From Solibacillus sp. FSL R7-0668 (GTDB lineage: Bacteria; Bacillota; Bacilli; Bacillales_A; Planococcaceae): a stretch of 64,000 nt of DNA. Shown one piece after another: positions 62,510 to 64,000 of this stretch (the first letter of the stretch is position 1; every line of letters starts with the position of its first letter). The notes below the pieces were generated by a model. The model searched no databases. It was not told the origin of the DNA and saw nothing but the letters and a program-made list of their open reading frames with translations. The stretch covers positions 1,924,001 to 1,988,000 of the forward strand of contig NZ_JBBOUU010000001.1 of the NCBI RefSeq assembly GCF_038006205.1, in the 5' to 3' direction. Both the position numbers and the translations under genes were made by a program.

Positions 62510-62720
62510 AAAGAAATGGACGATTTTCGGTGAATTTTGGGAGAAAATAGCCCTTTTTAGGAACGTACATTCCCTTTTAGTGATTTCGCATTCAGACGAA
62601 GTGAAATAATGATTTGCGGGTGCTAGTGCGTCTCGATTTGTCTGAGGTGGATTTTACAGACGATGGCGAAAGGGGTTATTTTTGAGTGATTATCGGGAAT
62701 ATTTCAAAGGGGGTGATTCA

Positions 62721-64000
62721 ATGCAATCTGTGGAAAGTCATTATATATTCTATTATCCATTTAATTATCGGCAATTTCATTTTAAAGAATTAACCGAAAC
62801 TTTAAACAAAAATCACTTTTATCATTTTCGGATAAAGCAAGAAAAAATGCATGAAGCGCTATATGGACCCGATGTTCAAATTAACTATCAATTATTGGAG
62901 CAGTTCTACTTCCCTTTTATTGAGGAAAAATTGCTGAATGATCGTGTTTCGCTTGTTCACTTTAACCGCTTTTCAAAAGATATTGGAGAAACCGGCCATA
63001 TGCAAACCAAGTTTTGTAATATTAAGTTTACATTGCATAGTGCTGATATTAATTTATGCCCTTTTGGAATTGGTATTATTGCGCTAAGAATTCAACTGCA
63101 TGATGTTCCTGATGTAACAACCGCATTGTCGTTCGCCCATTTTTTCCGCGTGTTACTTCCTAAAATCGATGAAGAACTTGGTGCACAATTATTTTTAGGT
63201 GAGCTACCGTATCAGCATACAGAGCAGCTAATATTAGAAAAGATTGCACCATTTTTATCTTATTTCTTTATTGATTATCAAAGGCAAAAAGCGAGTGCAA
63301 GTAAAATGCCATTTTTTGAGGATGAGCGGATGTATGTCAGCGGCTTTATGCAAGTAGATCCTACAATTGTATTAACCGATGAGCTATTATACCGTGCGGG
63401 CCAATTGAATGGCTATGATGAAACAGGGGCGGCCTACATTTCAAGTACTAACCCTGATTATATTCGGGCATTTGTCGATGAACATTTGTATATGCGCTGG
63501 ATGCCAGATTTTGCTATTATGACAACATTACAGAGCCATATGCAACTAACAACGATACAGGATGCACGCTTAGACAAATATTTGTGCAATTTTCATTCAA
63601 TCTCGTATTATAATGTGCTTATCCACTATTTTTATAAGATGATGCTCCTAAAATTAGCGTTTGAACATAGTGAGTTGAAGTTTTCGAAGGATAAAGATAT
63701 TGTCGAAGAATTGATCGAACAAATAACAAAATTTGCTTCACGTTACTACTTTTCTGAAGTATCAGTTCGAACGGAAGGGAAAGAAATGGCTCAGTTTTTC
63801 AGGAAAACATTTCGTATAGATGCCCAATATCGTGAAATCAAAGAAACGCTCGATGAACTCTATCGCATACAGGAAGATCGTTCGACGGATCGTTTAAATG
63901 AATTGATTTTTATTTTAACTGTGTTTAGTATGATTTCAGGTATTTATGGTATGAATCTTGTCATAGATAAATTAGATAAGCCTTTTGAATTTTCGAATGT
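62721..64000 (+). CDS. CorA-like protein with novel N-terminal domain (partial)
   Basis: Open from the ATG at 62721 (AAAGGGGGTG before it) through the window end, at least 426 codons. The last visible part, LNELIFILTVFSMISGIYGM then NLVI, is the first membrane helix and GMN signature of CorA-type divalent-metal channels; the preceding charged helix (QYREIKETLDELYRIQEDRS) is the CorA stalk. The N-terminal 370 residues (MQSVESHYIFYYPFNYRQFH...) do not look like a standard CorA cytoplasmic domain. The second helix should follow outside the window. May be a CorA relative with a different ligand sensor. Confidence 0.7.
   Translation, partial: MQSVESHYIFYYPFNYRQFHFKELTETLNKNHFYHFRIKQEKMHEALYGPDVQINYQLLEQFYFPFIEEKLLNDRVSLVHFNRFSKDIGETGHMQTKFCNIKFTLHSADINLCPFGIGIIALRIQLHDVPDVTTALSFAHFFRVLLPKIDEELGAQLFLGELPYQHTEQLILEKIAPFLSYFFIDYQRQKASASKMPFFEDERMYVSGFMQVDPTIVLTDELLYRAGQLNGYDETGAAYISSTNPDYIRAFVDEHLYMRWMPDFAIMTTLQSHMQLTTIQDARLDKYLCNFHSISYYNVLIHYFYKMMLLKLAFEHSELKFSKDKDIVEELIEQITKFASRYYFSEVSVRTEGKEMAQFFRKTFRIDAQYREIKETLDELYRIQEDRSTDRLNELIFILTVFSMISGIYGMNLVIDKLDKPFEFSN

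Noticed and set aside
62560-62573. LexA/SOS box GGAACGTACATTCC
   Set aside because: It differs from the Bacillus consensus in the right half (ATTC for GTTC) and is over 120 bases from either gene start.
1-64000. CRISPR arrays, tRNA or rRNA genes, insertion sequences
   Set aside because: No regularly spaced repeats, no tRNA-like cloverleaf noticed by eye, and no transposase. A tRNAscan run would be decisive.

Overview
The window is low-GC Firmicutes DNA with strong AGGAGG-type ribosome binding sites. The chromosomal gene content (RlmCD-type rRNA methyltransferase, a DUF2339 protein, a Gram-positive-style Pel cluster) suggests a Bacillales host, most likely Planococcaceae/Caryophanaceae such as Solibacillus or Lysinibacillus. 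That placement is inferred from style, not from a marker gene.

Bases 1 to about 25000 are the replication, regulation and packaging half of a prophage, almost all on the minus strand. Transcription starts near 25000 with a sigma-like factor and small proteins, then DUF2800 and DUF2815 proteins, a family A DNA polymerase, an antirepressor, a DUF4406 protein, a VapE-type primase/helicase, a VRR-NUC nuclease, an SNF2-type helicase and a DUF1492 late regulator. It continues with an HNH nuclease, small terminase, a phage S-adenosylmethionine synthetase, two DNA methyltransferases, large terminase, portal and the start of a ClpP-like head protease cut by the window edge. Two cargo cassettes interrupt it: an Xre regulator with a peptide deformylase (10.7-11.5 kb), and a TetR regulator with small membrane proteins including a frameshifted exporter (18.1-19.8 kb). 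No integrase, tail or lysis genes are visible.

Bases 25.3-31.9 kb are a defence border: an orphan zinc-motif protein (+), then a minus-strand LlaJI/BsuMI-like restriction system (LlaJI-family nuclease, McrB-like GTPase, C5 methyltransferase, amino-methyltransferase, Xre controller). It ends just beyond the 3' end of the rRNA methyltransferase gene at 32.2 kb, where host chromosome begins.

Bases 32-64 kb are chromosomal. The centrepiece is a nine-gene minus-strand operon (53405 to 39537): a secreted beta-helix protein, a UDP-sugar epimerase fused to the c-di-GMP receptor PelD, PelE, a deacetylase-only PelA, PelF, PelG fused to a CotH kinase-like lipoprotein, a second near-identical CotH lipoprotein, a VTC-domain protein and a DUF4956 membrane protein. 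The proposed logic is that the epimerase supplies an N-acetylgalactosamine donor, PelF polymerises it under c-di-GMP control through PelD, PelG/PelE move the chain, PelA deacetylates it, and the CotH/VTC/DUF4956 set adds an uncharacterised phosphate-related surface step. The operon lies between two direct copies of a 124-bp triple-hairpin element (87% identical). A PAS-GGDEF-EAL protein and a chemotaxis receptor lie nearby. Beyond them are two overlapping paralogous micro-genes, a tyrosine recombinase and the start of a CorA-like gene.
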